Of a stretch of 64,000 nucleotides of DNA, positions 8,469-17,370 are shown one piece after another. Below the pieces are notes generated by a model. It did no database searches. It worked only from the letters and a program-made list of their open reading frames with translations, and was not told where the DNA came from. Position 1 is the first letter of the stretch; every line of letters begins with the position of its first letter. The stretch covers positions 3,180,501-3,244,500 of the forward strand of contig NZ_AP028156.1 in assembly GCF_033096465.1 (NCBI RefSeq), given 5' to 3'. Origin of the DNA: Blautia luti. GTDB taxonomy: Bacteria > Bacillota > Clostridia > Lachnospirales > Lachnospiraceae. Made by a program: the position numbers and the translations under genes.

Positions 8469-10028
8469 TTATAATAATCCCGCAAATAATCTCATAAACA
8501 GCTGTCCCAATCGCAGATATGCGCTGCGTCCGGTACTGTACTGTTCTGTGACTTCACGGCATTCATCCATTGTTGCTGCAAGATCATTTCGGATATCCAG
8601 AACTGCCTGGCAGTCTGCCATAAAGCAGCCGTTTTCAAAATGATGATACAGACTTCTGTAATCCAGATTTATGGTTCCGCAGGTTGCCATACAATCATCT
8701 GCCACACTCATCTTTGCATGACAGAAACCAGGTGTCCATTCGTAGATACGCACTCCATGTTTTACCAGTCCATGGTAAAAGGAGCGTGTGATATTGTAGA
8801 TCATCTTTTTATCCGGAATACCAGGTGTAATGATCCTTACATCTACCCCTCGCTTGGCTGCAAGACACAGAGCATGGGTCATTTCATCTGTGATGATCAG
8901 GTACGGAGTCATAAACCAGCAATATTTTTCCGCTTTATTCACCATACTGATATACACTTCTTCACCTACCTGTTCATGATCCATAGGACTGTCCGCATAG
9001 GGTTGGATAAATCCTGTCTGCTTTGCCTGATAATCTGTCTGAACCAGAAATTCGGTAAAATCACTGTCATTTTTATCCTTATCACTGACAGCATTCCACA
9101 TCTCCAGGAATGTTACTGTCAGGGAACGTACAGCCTCCCCCTCCAGACGGATACCTGTGTCCTTCCACTGTCCATAAGGATGTGTGAAATTAAAATATTC
9201 GTTGGCAAGGTTGTAACCGCCGGTAAATCCCACTTTTCCATCGATCACTGTGATCTTGCGGTGATCCCGGTTATTCAGGAACACATTCAGACCCGGAGTA
9301 AAAGGGTTGAACACTCTGCAATGGATTCCCACATTTTCCATTTTCTTAATGAAGTCTGTATTGATAAACCCAATGGAACCCATGTCGTCATAAAATACTC
9401 TGACTTCTACGCCTGCCTTTACGCGGTCCTCCAGAACTCTCTGGATTTTATGCCAGGCCTGTGCATCCTCAATGGCATGATATTCCATAAAAATGAATTT
9501 CTCTGCCTTTGCCAGATCTGCCAGCTGAGCCTCCAGCCCTTTGACTGCCTCATCATAATAAATAACATCTGTATTCTGATAGACCGGATAGGAAGCATTT
9601 TTCTGTATATAATCAGAAATATTGCCTGCCTTCGGGATTTTCCTGCCAAGCGTTTCCCTGCACTCACTGTCATTGGGAAGCAACGGCAGAAGTTCCCTGT
9701 CGATCTGGTCATAACGCTCCCGCATTTTACGGGTACCGCCATTGAGACCAATCAGTAAGTACAATCCCACTCCCAAGATAGGGAATACAAGAATCAAAAT
9801 AACCCAGGGCATTTTCATAGATGAAGTCTGGTCTGACGCATACAGCTTAAGAACCAGTACACCTGCAAGAAGCCTTGTCATCAGATTGATAATCTCCGCA
9901 TATTGATTCAGCTTTGTGATCATAGCAATGATAAAAGCTGCTTCCAGTAAAATACATACTGCGGAAAAGCATAATCGTTTTACACCATTTTTCGTTTTCG
10001 CCCTGCCTTCCAGGGTATCCTGTTTCAT
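8469..10028 (-). CDS. cls: Cardiolipin synthase, two-HKD phospholipase D family
   Basis: 519 residues from ATG 10028 (GAGGGAGAGAGAAAGAAT upstream; an in-frame ATG eight codons earlier lacks a site). It joins two phosphatidylglycerol molecules into cardiolipin at the membrane. Three hydrophobic segments span about residues 20-115, with the PLDc_N motif PILGVGLYLLIG. HKD motif 1 is HRKITVIDGKVGFTGGYN; HKD motif 2 is HAKMSVADDCMATCGTIN. Length and order match bacterial ClsA/Cls. The next gene starts 100 bp further on, so cotranscription with the aldolase is possible. Confidence 0.93.
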   Translation of the reverse strand: MKQDTLEGRAKTKNGVKRLCFSAVCILLEAAFIIAMITKLNQYAEIINLMTRLLAGVLVLKLYASDQTSSMKMPWVILILVFPILGVGLYLLIGLNGGTRKMRERYDQIDRELLPLLPNDSECRETLGRKIPKAGNISDYIQKNASYPVYQNTDVIYYDEAVKGLEAQLADLAKAEKFIFMEYHAIEDAQAWHKIQRVLEDRVKAGVEVRVFYDDMGSIGFINTDFIKKMENVGIHCRVFNPFTPGLNVFLNNRDHRKITVIDGKVGFTGGYNLANEYFNFTHPYGQWKDTGIRLEGEAVRSLTVTFLEMWNAVSDKDKNDSDFTEFLVQTDYQAKQTGFIQPYADSPMDHEQVGEEVYISMVNKAEKYCWFMTPYLIITDEMTHALCLAAKRGVDVRIITPGIPDKKMIYNITRSFYHGLVKHGVRIYEWTPGFCHAKMSVADDCMATCGTINLDYRSLYHHFENGCFMADCQAVLDIRNDLAATMDECREVTEQYSTGRSAYLRLGQLFMRLFAGLL

Positions 10029-10094
10029 ATTCTTTCTCTCTCCCTCTGTCATTGTACGTTAATATTCACTCTATTCCCAGAACACATATCAGAC

Positions 10095-10113
10095 GGATAA
10101 AATCATCCGCTTT
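10095..10113. repeat. Short dispersed repeat, copy 2
   Basis: Identical to 7221-7239; on the plus strand it continues into TTTTTT, giving a small terminator-like shape (CGGAT-AAAATC-ATCCG). Confidence 0.45.
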
Positions 10114-10145
10114 TTTACTTGCTTATAACCGCTCCGCAGTTTCAG

Positions 10146-11210
10146 TCAGGAAAGATTTTCTGCACATTTATTTGTGCCTATATACTCTGCTACTTTATCT
10201 GTTACTTTATTGCAGATTACCGTATAAGCTGCTCCCAGAACATTGGCACCTATACGAAGTGCTATTGCTGCCGGCATTCCGAAGATCCCTGCTGCAATAG
10301 ACAACGCTCCAAATGTATTAAATGCAGTCTGCCACGGATATCCTGCTGAATATCCAACTCCGATTCCTCCGATCATTCCAATGTACGGATACATGGATTT
10401 AGGAAGTACCAGATACAGCACAATAAACAGCAGACAGCCCACAACATTAAACATTCCTCTGCTCACAGACCTTGGGATACAGTCCTCTGTAAAAGGCAGA
10501 CATACGGACATACAGGCGATTCCTGCCCACATTGCTCTGGGAAGTCCCAGAAGATTCATAACCAGCATTGCGCTGGATACAATCAGTGTCAGTTTCACAT
10601 ACCATCTGCTTCTTGCTGACTTAAGATCAAATTCCCGGAACAAATCCAGGAAGGTTCTTCGATAGGCTCTGTTTCTCTGGTTCTTATAGAAGACGATCAT
10701 ACAGATCACCATTCCCACCAACAAGCCGATCACACGGAAGGTGTATTCCTTTCCTGTCACATCATATCCCAGAAGCAGCAAATATCCCAGAACAAAGGTG
10801 GAATGATTGTACATGATCACATTGTGACAGCCCAGTATCATCAGCAGTAAAATACACACCGCATTCACTGCAAACGCAGCTAACGGAGGCACCATATTTG
10901 CCAGACGGGGTCCTGCCATAAGAATACCGAAGATCCCTGCAATGGAAAGCAGTCCATGTGTTGTCCTGATTCCGAAATCTGCCTGCCGCAGCACAAGCAC
11001 TGCCAGTAGAACAGTAACACCAACTACGCTGTTGCTGCTTCCTGTAAGCTTGCTATACATGCTCACCACTGCTACGCAAAAAGCCATAACCAAATACACT
11101 TTAAAATTATAGATTAAAATGTGCCGTCTTTTCTCTTTTGGGTCTGTGGTGCTTCTGATCAGCTGTTTGGAGCCGGTCGAACTCAATTGTAATTCCTGAT
11201 AAAATGTCAT
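10146..11210 (-). CDS. FUSC-family integral membrane protein
   Basis: 354 residues with about nine to ten hydrophobic segments from residue 33 on, several in closely spaced pairs. The pattern, with a basic cytoplasmic loop KNQRNRAYRRTFLDLFREFDL midway and a repeat of the first membrane half, fits the FUSC/YccC family (fusaric-acid resistance or aromatic-acid export). The start is preceded by AGAGAGGTAACGAGAT. The long soluble domain of E. coli AaeB-type proteins is lacking. The transported substrate is unknown. It is not tightly linked to its neighbours. Confidence 0.75.
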   Translation of the reverse strand: MTFYQELQLSSTGSKQLIRSTTDPKEKRRHILIYNFKVYLVMAFCVAVVSMYSKLTGSSNSVVGVTVLLAVLVLRQADFGIRTTHGLLSIAGIFGILMAGPRLANMVPPLAAFAVNAVCILLLMILGCHNVIMYNHSTFVLGYLLLLGYDVTGKEYTFRVIGLLVGMVICMIVFYKNQRNRAYRRTFLDLFREFDLKSARSRWYVKLTLIVSSAMLVMNLLGLPRAMWAGIACMSVCLPFTEDCIPRSVSRGMFNVVGCLLFIVLYLVLPKSMYPYIGMIGGIGVGYSAGYPWQTAFNTFGALSIAAGIFGMPAAIALRIGANVLGAAYTVICNKVTDKVAEYIGTNKCAENLS

Positions 11211-11311
11211 ATCTCGTTACCTCTCTTTCGCGAAAATCTATAAAAATTTATGAATTACCTTTTTTAGTAACGAGCACTATACCGCAGTTCCCTCTGTTAG
11301 TCAAGACTTAA

Positions 11312-11827
11312 TTATTTTTTCAGGTCTCTTCTGATTATTTCTTCCAGTCTGTCCAGATCCTCATTGTCAGGGTGAGATAACGCCCTGTCAAAATTCTGGA
11401 TCAGTTCATCCAGGTTCGGCGCATGATTCGACTTCTCTTTCATCTTTACGTATCTGTCCCTGACTGACTGGGGCATTTTCCCCTGACACATAAATTCTCC
11501 CATCACTGTATTACTCTCATCCACAGATTCTTTAACTTTCCCGAGAACCTGCTGGAAATAGGCTTCACTGCCTCCGAAACCTGCTGTTCCAAACAGAAAG
11601 ATTTTTTTATTTCTCAGGCTCTTTAACAGTTCAAGTGTTGCAGAATCTGCATTCCCTATATCTGTCCAGAATCCAATGTATAATGTGTCGGAAGAAAAAG
11701 CCTTCGCTCCTTCTGTTCCAAAATAGTCACAGTTTTCCTCAGGCAGTATCTCCCTGATCTTCTCCGCAAGCTTCTTTGTGTTCCCTGTTTTACTGCTGTA
11801 TATAATCGAGTATCTTTGTATTCCCAT
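11312..11827 (-). CDS. Flavodoxin-family protein
   Basis: 171 residues. The N-terminal FMN phosphate loop is SSKTGNTKKLAE (residues 11-22), followed by the alternating beta-alpha pattern of flavodoxins (DTLYIGFWTDIGNAD and KKIFLFGTAGFGG). The C-terminal 40 residues are charged and helical (NLDELIQNFDRAL, DRLEEIIRRDL), an extension seen in the Flavodoxin_4-like group. It is probably a cytoplasmic one- or two-electron carrier. BilS, the flavodoxin partner of bilirubin reductase, is of this general type, but no bilR-like gene is nearby, so I do not assign it. Confidence 0.82.
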   Translation of the reverse strand: MGIQRYSIIYSSKTGNTKKLAEKIREILPEENCDYFGTEGAKAFSSDTLYIGFWTDIGNADSATLELLKSLRNKKIFLFGTAGFGGSEAYFQQVLGKVKESVDESNTVMGEFMCQGKMPQSVRDRYVKMKEKSNHAPNLDELIQNFDRALSHPDNEDLDRLEEIIRRDLKK

Positions 11828-11934
11828 GCTGTCTCTTGCTCCTTTTTTGTTTTATGCACTCTCGGAGTCTTCCTTGTATTTGCTTTTGTAAGAAGATTCC
11901 GAAAGTACATTTTTATCTGCATTATTTATATCAG

Positions 11935-12324
11935 TTATAAATCCTCGTCCGACACTCCATCCCGGAACATTTTCAACAACTCTTCCAGACTTTCTCTCAG
12001 CTTTTCATTCTTATTATACTGAACCAGCACCACTGTAACAATGGCAGACAGAATTATGCATCTGCGGATCAGCTTTCGGATGCGGATACATCTCTTTACA
12101 TCTTTTCTTCCCTTTTCATAAAGTTTCTCTGCCATCCTGTCAGCTCTGGCATCTTTGCAGGCAATATAATCATCAATCACCTGCTTATCCTCCTCACAGA
12201 TATCCAGATTCTCATACTGATTCCTCAGCTCCTCAAGTTCTGCATTATTCTGTCTAATCACTGTATCTTTGCGGTTAATTCTCTCAGCTGCACCCCGGCT
12301 CATTCTCTCTGTTCGTTTACTCAT
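11935..12324 (-). CDS. Small basic coiled-coil membrane protein, unknown
   Basis: 129 residues, with AAAGGGGTTTTTATC before the ATG. Residues about 1-85 are charged and helical (IRQNNAELEELRNQYENL), suggesting a coiled coil. One hydrophobic helix follows (CIILSAIVTVVLVQY, about residues 88-103), then an acidic amphipathic tail. No family is recognised. It lies 107 bp upstream of the flavodoxin gene on the same strand and might be cotranscribed. A cytoplasmic N-terminus is predicted from the many lysines and arginines before the membrane helix. Confidence 0.6.
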   Translation of the reverse strand: MSKRTERMSRGAAERINRKDTVIRQNNAELEELRNQYENLDICEEDKQVIDDYIACKDARADRMAEKLYEKGRKDVKRCIRIRKLIRRCIILSAIVTVVLVQYNKNEKLRESLEELLKMFRDGVSDEDL

Positions 12325-12405
12325 GATAAAAACCCCTTTCGTTTATTTTTTATTATTTCCTATTTTAAACTTTTCTCAGGCTTTTCTCAATAAAATATTG
12401 AAAAC

Positions 12406-12435
12406 AAAAAGCACCTGCTTTAACAGATGCTTTTT
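12406..12435 (-). terminator. Terminator of the VOC gene
   Basis: On the minus strand AAAAAGCATCTG pairs with CAGGTGCTTTTT (one T-G wobble) around TTAAAG, about 25 bp after the stop codon. Confidence 0.85.
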
Positions 12436-12459
12436 CTCGCTGAATTTAACCGCCTGACT

Positions 12460-12852
12460 TTATAAATACTGGCTGAACTCAACCTTCTCTTTATTCGGTC
12501 CCTCAATTGTAAAGAACTTTACCCCGTTTTCCCAGAAGGGAAGAAAATGAACGGTATCGTTGGTTGTATTTAATCCTGCCTGATTGATCATTTCATATAC
12601 TTTTTCAATATCTTTTACATCAATCGCCATATGATCGATGGCACCGGCTTCCATCTTAGCTGCTTTATTCTCATATGTCTCAACAACAAGTGTATTTAAT
12701 TTCAGAAAAGCAACCTTTTCATCTACTTCCTCATTTACTGTACGAAAAGCAATTTCGAATCCCAGAGTCTGATAAAAATCAATGGTCTTTTCAATATCAT
12801 TGGTCGGAATTCCAATATGCTGAATTCCATTCAGCTGTTCTTTTAAATCCAT
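12460..12852 (-). CDS. VOC-superfamily (glyoxalase-like) protein
   Basis: 130 residues made of two beta-alpha-beta-beta-beta units: GIQHIGIPTNDIEKTIDFYQ and IDHMAIDVKDIEKVYEMINQ. Candidate metal ligands sit at the usual places: His12 (QHIGI), Glu near residue 58 (VVETYE), His74 (DHMAI) and Glu near 126 (VEFSQ). This matches lactoylglutathione-lyase-like or epimerase-like metalloenzymes, but the reaction cannot be inferred. AAGGAGGATAAGAA precedes the ATG and overlaps the stop of the small broken ORF upstream (12865-13057). Confidence 0.85.
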   Translation of the reverse strand: MDLKEQLNGIQHIGIPTNDIEKTIDFYQTLGFEIAFRTVNEEVDEKVAFLKLNTLVVETYENKAAKMEAGAIDHMAIDVKDIEKVYEMINQAGLNTTNDTVHFLPFWENGVKFFTIEGPNKEKVEFSQYL

Positions 12853-12864
12853 TTCTTATCCTCC

Positions 12865-13057
12865 TTACGCAAAACAGGCTGACCACAATTGCACAGATGC
12901 ATCTACAGATGCACGTATCAATACTATGATCAGAAAGACTACTCGCACCAGAAGAACGCTCTTCTCAAGTGTCGGTCCGATTATATCACCCATACCGTAG
13001 TCCTGCAATACCCAACAGATAATTCTTCCACCTGTAATAACAAGCAGAATCTGTCAT
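12865..13057 (-). pseudogene. Frameshifted small membrane ORF upstream of the VOC gene
   Basis: A strong site (TCAGGAGGAAA) precedes ATG 13057, but that frame stops after 23 codons. In the next frame the same DNA encodes an uninterrupted stretch including VITGGRIICWVLQDYGMG and the hydrophobic helix VLLVRVVFLIIVLIRA, ending at a stop (12865-12867) that abuts the VOC ribosome site. Start-to-stop distance is 193 bp, i.e. 64 codons plus one base, so a single indel would explain it. I do not recognise the family. It could be a broken gene, a sequencing error or programmed frameshifting. Confidence 0.5.
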
Positions 13058-13098
13058 TTTCCTCCTGATAGTCCGTTATAATATCCATCTGATGAAAA

Positions 13099-14715
13099 TC
13101 ATCCAACATATTTATGTATTGTTGCTCTTACAGCTCCAGGTCCTGCAATCATCTCACGGAACATATCCTCAACCTTCTCTCCCACACCATCTTTGTAAAG
13201 GTCAGTGAAGAACAGACGCTCATTGGAAAGAATTGGTTTTAACTGATCTTTGAATGTTTCAGGTTTGCCTACAACAATATCTTTAAACTGTTCCTGCAGT
13301 TCCTCATTCATTGGGTCCGGTGCAAGTTCAAATTTGTTTCCTTCATCATCTACACCAAGCATATATCTGAGCCATCCTGCAATTCCCAGCGGAATGGCTG
13401 TCAGTCTGGAAGCATCTCCGAATTTCTGTACATATGCTTTGATTGTTTCGCCGAAACGGATGCCAACCATCTGAGATACATCTACTGCCAGACGAAGGTT
13501 GGTGTCTCCCAGATATTCATTTGGAAAACGATCGTTAAAAAGCTCATCCACAAATGCCTGAGGAGAAAGGATTCCAGGGTCAGCAACTACCGGAAGACCT
13601 TCATCATAAGCAATCATACGTGCCATTTTCATCATATCTTCATTTGTATTAAGCATATGCGCAAACAGATCATATCCAAGAACTACTCCCAGCGGACCTG
13701 TAGCAGAATGAACCGGATTCAGACATACTGTTACTTTCATACGTTCAGAAAGGTTAACTGTATTTCTGTCTGCCATATATACGCCGAAACCTTTTTCCAG
13801 AGCCGGACGTCCGTTAGGGAAGCTGTCCTCTATTACCAGATACTGTGGTTTCTCAGCATTGACAAATGGTGCAATGTATGTCTTCTTACCTGTGATCACT
13901 GGCTGCATGTTCTCAACACCCAGCTTCTCAAGGTCTGCTGCAATCTGCTCGCTTGGACGAGGTGTGATCTTATCGATCATTGTCCATGGAAAAGCAACTA
14001 CTTTTTCATCGCTTACATAGTTCACAAATCCCTCATCAACAAATCCTGCTTTCTTCCACTCTTCTGTCATTGTCAGTACTGACTCACGAAGCTTTGCACC
14101 GTTCTGTGAGCAGTTATCCATGGAAACCAGTGCGATGGGATATTCGCCGGCTTTATATCTTTCATAAAGCATTGCAACCAGAACTGCCATGGCACCAACT
14201 GCTTTATCCGGACCATTCTTGATATCTGCCTCTACAAACGGGAACCATGTTCCGTCAGCTTTCTGTAATGCATAGCCTTTCTCTGTGATCGTAAAGGAAA
14301 CCATCTGCAGGGATTTGCTTGTGAATATTTCTTTCAGGCGTTTCCACTGTGCTGCATTAGAAGACTGTGCCTTCACTGCTTCTGCAAAAGCTCCGACTAC
14401 TTTATACTCACGGGTTCCATCCCCATGCAGGATCACGCTTAATCCCAGATTGTCATATGGATCATAAATCTTGTCTGCTACATCATAATCAAAGGTTTCC
14501 ACACAGGTAATCCCACGATCCAGAACTCCCTCTTCCAGAAGACCATCTGCAATTCCACCGATAAACACACGGAAAATATTTCCGATACCAAAGTGAACCC
14601 ATACCGGATTCTCCTTTGCTTTCTCAGAGGCAGCCTCTACATCATAACCCGGAAGAGCAATTCCTGCCTGTTTCCATGCTTCCTGTTCCTTGATTCCATT
14701 GATTGATAATTTCAT
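13099..14715 (-). CDS. Mannitol-dehydrogenase-family oxidoreductase (fructuronate reductase/mannonate oxidoreductase type)
   Basis: 538 residues. The family reduces fructuronate to mannonate (UxuB) or interconverts mannitol and fructose with NAD(H). The N-terminal nucleotide-binding part includes WVHFGIGNIFRVF. The catalytic segment is KVTVCLNPVHSATGPLG, carrying the conserved Lys, Asn and His. The C-terminal helical domain begins near FPNEYLGDTNLRLAVD. CAAGGAGGATATAAT precedes the ATG. It is divergent from a ROK regulator 284 bp away, which suggests induction by a sugar or hexuronate. uxuA and uxaC are not next to it, so the exact substrate remains open. Confidence 0.87.
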   Translation of the reverse strand: MKLSINGIKEQEAWKQAGIALPGYDVEAASEKAKENPVWVHFGIGNIFRVFIGGIADGLLEEGVLDRGITCVETFDYDVADKIYDPYDNLGLSVILHGDGTREYKVVGAFAEAVKAQSSNAAQWKRLKEIFTSKSLQMVSFTITEKGYALQKADGTWFPFVEADIKNGPDKAVGAMAVLVAMLYERYKAGEYPIALVSMDNCSQNGAKLRESVLTMTEEWKKAGFVDEGFVNYVSDEKVVAFPWTMIDKITPRPSEQIAADLEKLGVENMQPVITGKKTYIAPFVNAEKPQYLVIEDSFPNGRPALEKGFGVYMADRNTVNLSERMKVTVCLNPVHSATGPLGVVLGYDLFAHMLNTNEDMMKMARMIAYDEGLPVVADPGILSPQAFVDELFNDRFPNEYLGDTNLRLAVDVSQMVGIRFGETIKAYVQKFGDASRLTAIPLGIAGWLRYMLGVDDEGNKFELAPDPMNEELQEQFKDIVVGKPETFKDQLKPILSNERLFFTDLYKDGVGEKVEDMFREMIAGPGAVRATIHKYVG

Positions 14716-14771
14716 ATTATATCCTCCTTGTTTGTCTTATTCGATACTTATTGTTTGTTGTTATGTTTTTT

Positions 14772-14798
14772 ACTTACGTTTATATCTTAACCGTAAGT
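14772..14798. promoter_or_regulatory. Candidate ROK operator
   Basis: Inverted repeat ACTTACG-N13-CGTAAGT in the divergent intergenic region, about 57-83 bp upstream of the oxidoreductase start. The position and spaced palindrome suit a ROK-family regulator; binding is inferred. Confidence 0.45.
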
Positions 14799-14925
14799 TG
14801 AGTATATATCTTTTTGTTTTAAAAATCCATTGACAGAAATTCTAATTTTCAAATAACTTTTTTGTTTATTTTTACTATGGGTATTGACAAGTTCATTCTT
14901 CCAACAATCGCACTGGATGTTTTTA

Positions 14926-14953
14926 TTGTTTTTTTTTCGTTGTATGCTACAAT
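14926..14953 (+). promoter_or_regulatory. Putative promoter of the ROK regulator
   Basis: TTGTTT, 16-bp spacer, TACAAT with a TGC extension, 46 bp before the ATG at 15000. AATCAGGAGAACATT is the ribosome site. Confidence 0.6.
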
Positions 14954-14999
14954 AAATCTGAAGCTTAACATTATCTTATAACATAATCAGGAGAACATT

Positions 15000-16133
15000 A
15001 TGAGTGAAAAGGGATTGACCAACATTAGTCTCAAGAAAATAAATAAATCAAAGGTTTACCAGTACATTTACAGAAAAAAAACGATCTCCAAGCTGCAGAT
15101 CGTTCAGGAACTGCAGATGGGTTTATCCACTGTCAGCCAGAATCTGAATCTTCTGGAGCAGGAAGGTCTTATTGAAAAAAATGGTTTCTTTGAATCCACC
15201 GGTGGAAGAAAGGCAAACGCCCTTCAGATTGTATCAGATTTTAAAATTTCCATTGGTATCGGTATTTTAAAAGGGATGTTTCATATTACTGCTGTAGATT
15301 TATATGGAAATGCTTTCTATACAGATACCATTCCGCTTCCATATTCCAACACACCGGATTACTATAAACAGGTTACTGACGCAGTAAAAGAATTCATCTC
15401 ATCGCGCCAGTATGACAATGACAAAGTTCTTGGCATCTCCATTGCCACACAGGGTATCACATCCCCGGATCATACCACTGTACTATATGGAGATATCATG
15501 AATAACGCAGGCATGAAACTGGATGATTTTTCCAGATATCTTCCTTATCCCTGTTATCTGGAACATGATTCGAAATCAGCTGCGTTCCTTGAATTATGGA
15601 ATCATCCGGAGCTTGACAGTGCTGTTATCATCCTGCTGAACCGAAATCTGGGCGGCGGCATCATTACCAATCATCAGATTCATCAGGGGATCTCCATGCA
15701 CAGCGGAACTCTTGAACATATATGTATTAATCCCGACGGCCCACTTTGCTACTGCGGCAGCCGCGGCTGCCTGGAAACCTACTGCTCTGCCAATGCACTG
15801 GAACAGGCTGCAGGCATGCCTGCCAAAGAATTTTTCCCTCTTCTGCGCGAAAAAAAATCTCCCCAGATCATACAGATCTGGAAAGATTATTTAAACCATC
15901 TGGCATTTGCCATGAAAAATCTTAACCTTGTTATTGATGCACCGATTATCCTCAGCGGATATCTGGCACCTTATTTTACAGAAGAAGATATTGAATATCT
16001 GACAGAGCATCTTCATACTGCTGCACCATTTATACTTGATAAAGCCCAGGTACTGGTCGGTACCAATGGACAATACACACCGGCGATTGGAGCGGCTCTG
16101 CATTATGTAGAGAAATTTATTCAATCCGTTTAA
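15000..16133 (+). CDS. ROK-family transcriptional regulator
   Basis: 377 residues. Residues about 14-70 form a winged helix-turn-helix (IYRKKTISKLQIVQELQMGLSTVSQNLNLLEQEGLI). The ROK sugar-kinase-like domain follows. The zinc motif is CYCGSRGCLETYC (about residues 249-261), preceded by GTLEHI with the zinc histidine. The ATP-binding loop DxGxT of true kinases is degenerate (GIGILKGMFHI), as in NagC/XylR-type repressors. It probably represses the divergent oxidoreductase gene and responds to a sugar or sugar acid. It is a lone plus-strand gene, followed immediately by a 131-bp hairpin element. Confidence 0.93.
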   Translation: MSEKGLTNISLKKINKSKVYQYIYRKKTISKLQIVQELQMGLSTVSQNLNLLEQEGLIEKNGFFESTGGRKANALQIVSDFKISIGIGILKGMFHITAVDLYGNAFYTDTIPLPYSNTPDYYKQVTDAVKEFISSRQYDNDKVLGISIATQGITSPDHTTVLYGDIMNNAGMKLDDFSRYLPYPCYLEHDSKSAAFLELWNHPELDSAVIILLNRNLGGGIITNHQIHQGISMHSGTLEHICINPDGPLCYCGSRGCLETYCSANALEQAAGMPAKEFFPLLREKKSPQIIQIWKDYLNHLAFAMKNLNLVIDAPIILSGYLAPYFTEEDIEYLTEHLHTAAPFILDKAQVLVGTNGQYTPAIGAALHYVEKFIQSV

Positions 16134-16264
16134 CTATAGCAATCCTTATAAATAATGCAATCAAGACAGTTCAGCAGAGTGCGAAAGACAAGAAAGATAT
16201 CTGACGCAGGACTTCACACTATGATGGGCTGGATTGCTTGCATTATTTTATGGAATTGCTATAG
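16134..16264. repeat. 131-bp imperfect long hairpin element (MITE- or ncRNA-like)
   Basis: It begins the base after the ROK stop. The outer arms are CTATAGCAATCC and GGAATTGCTATAG; inner arms AATAATGCAA and TTGCATTATT; a third imperfect pair flanks a ~60-bp core with no reading frame. The shape suits a miniature inverted-repeat element or a folded RNA and could also end ROK transcription. No clear target-site duplication was seen. Confidence 0.55.
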
Positions 16265-16295
16265 ATTGCTATAAATCAGATAAGCTTCCTGCTCT

Positions 16296-17288
16296 TTATA
16301 TTTTTATATATCTCTGGTTTCTGCTATTCGGTTTATCTGGTAATGTCATTTGGATCAAATTCATCTCAAGTGCGGGTTGCAAATAATTTCTGCGGAATCC
16401 ATCTCTGGACTTTAACCCCAGTTTTTCCATAAGTGTTTTTCTTGTATAAGGCGTATCATACTCCATGATTTCAAGTATTTTCCTGACAGTTTCTGAAAAC
16501 TGTTCATTTTCTTCATTCATCTGAAGCGAAATATCTTCCAGAATCCTGTCTATCTGTGACAACATAAACTCTATAAAAATGGTAGATTCTCCTGAAACAT
16601 GACATCTGGCAATCGCATCATAATATTCATCCTGAAATTTTTCAATCCGACTTTCGATTGGAATAAACTCAAATACAGGTTTCCATTTAGCTAAAATCGC
16701 AGTGTGCCATAATCTTGCCATTCTTCCATTACCATCAGCAAATGGATGAATAAAGACAAACTCATAATGAAATACACTGCTCATAATCAATGGATGAACA
16801 CTATTCCTTGATTTCTTCATCCATTCAAACAGTTCATCCATAAGCTGCGGTACAAATTGCGCCGGAGGTGCCATAAAAATACATTCATCTCCATTAAAGA
16901 CTCCCTCTTCTCCATGGCGAAACTCCCCACATTCTTCCACAAGATATTTTGTCATAATCCCATGAAATTTCTTTAAATCTTTTATACTATAGGGATTAAT
17001 TTCCGAAAGGCTTTCATACGCCGCATATGCATTTTTAACTTCCTGTATTTCTTTCTGTTCCCCCAGTACAAGCCTGCCATTAATTACATCCCTAACCTGC
17101 CCCAGAGAAAGAGAATTCGCTTCTATTTTTAAAGATGAATGAATAGATTTAATTCGGTTATTCTTTCTCAGGTGCGGTTTTGTTTCTAGACTGCTGATTG
17201 CTGTGATTCGCCCTATTTTTTCAGAAATTGAAGACACATATGATAATATCTCATTTGTTATTGTAAATGGCGGTTTATATTCTCCCAC
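16296..17288 (-). CDS. Fic/DOC-family protein (AMP transferase)
   Basis: 330 residues with a GTG start at 17288; TTGGAGG sits six to seven bases upstream. The Fic motif HPFADGNGRMAR (residues 181-192) is complete, with catalytic His181, so transfer of AMP or another nucleotide-linked group to a protein hydroxyl is expected. The flap region is KFHGIM. A likely inhibitory-helix motif, SSLKIEAN (51-58), lies N-terminal to the fold, placing it in the N-terminally inhibited class; the residue after Glu56 is Ala rather than the usual Gly/Asn. The C-terminal 70 residues resemble a winged helix (YTRKTLMEKLGLKSRDGF). No separate antitoxin gene accompanies it. The target is unknown. Confidence 0.92.
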   Translation of the reverse strand: MGEYKPPFTITNEILSYVSSISEKIGRITAISSLETKPHLRKNNRIKSIHSSLKIEANSLSLGQVRDVINGRLVLGEQKEIQEVKNAYAAYESLSEINPYSIKDLKKFHGIMTKYLVEECGEFRHGEEGVFNGDECIFMAPPAQFVPQLMDELFEWMKKSRNSVHPLIMSSVFHYEFVFIHPFADGNGRMARLWHTAILAKWKPVFEFIPIESRIEKFQDEYYDAIARCHVSGESTIFIEFMLSQIDRILEDISLQMNEENEQFSETVRKILEIMEYDTPYTRKTLMEKLGLKSRDGFRRNYLQPALEMNLIQMTLPDKPNSRNQRYIKI

Positions 17289-17370
17289 AAAACACCTCCA
17301 AAATTTCCGTTATCTTGCACACTATCTTGCACACTTTTTTGCATACTTTCTTCTTCAGGATAGATTCCGT

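Noticed and set aside
8640..9758. Plus-strand frame of 372 codons opposite cardiolipin synthase
   Set aside because: Rich in Cys/His/Ile with no known motif and fully inside cls in antisense; a shadow frame.
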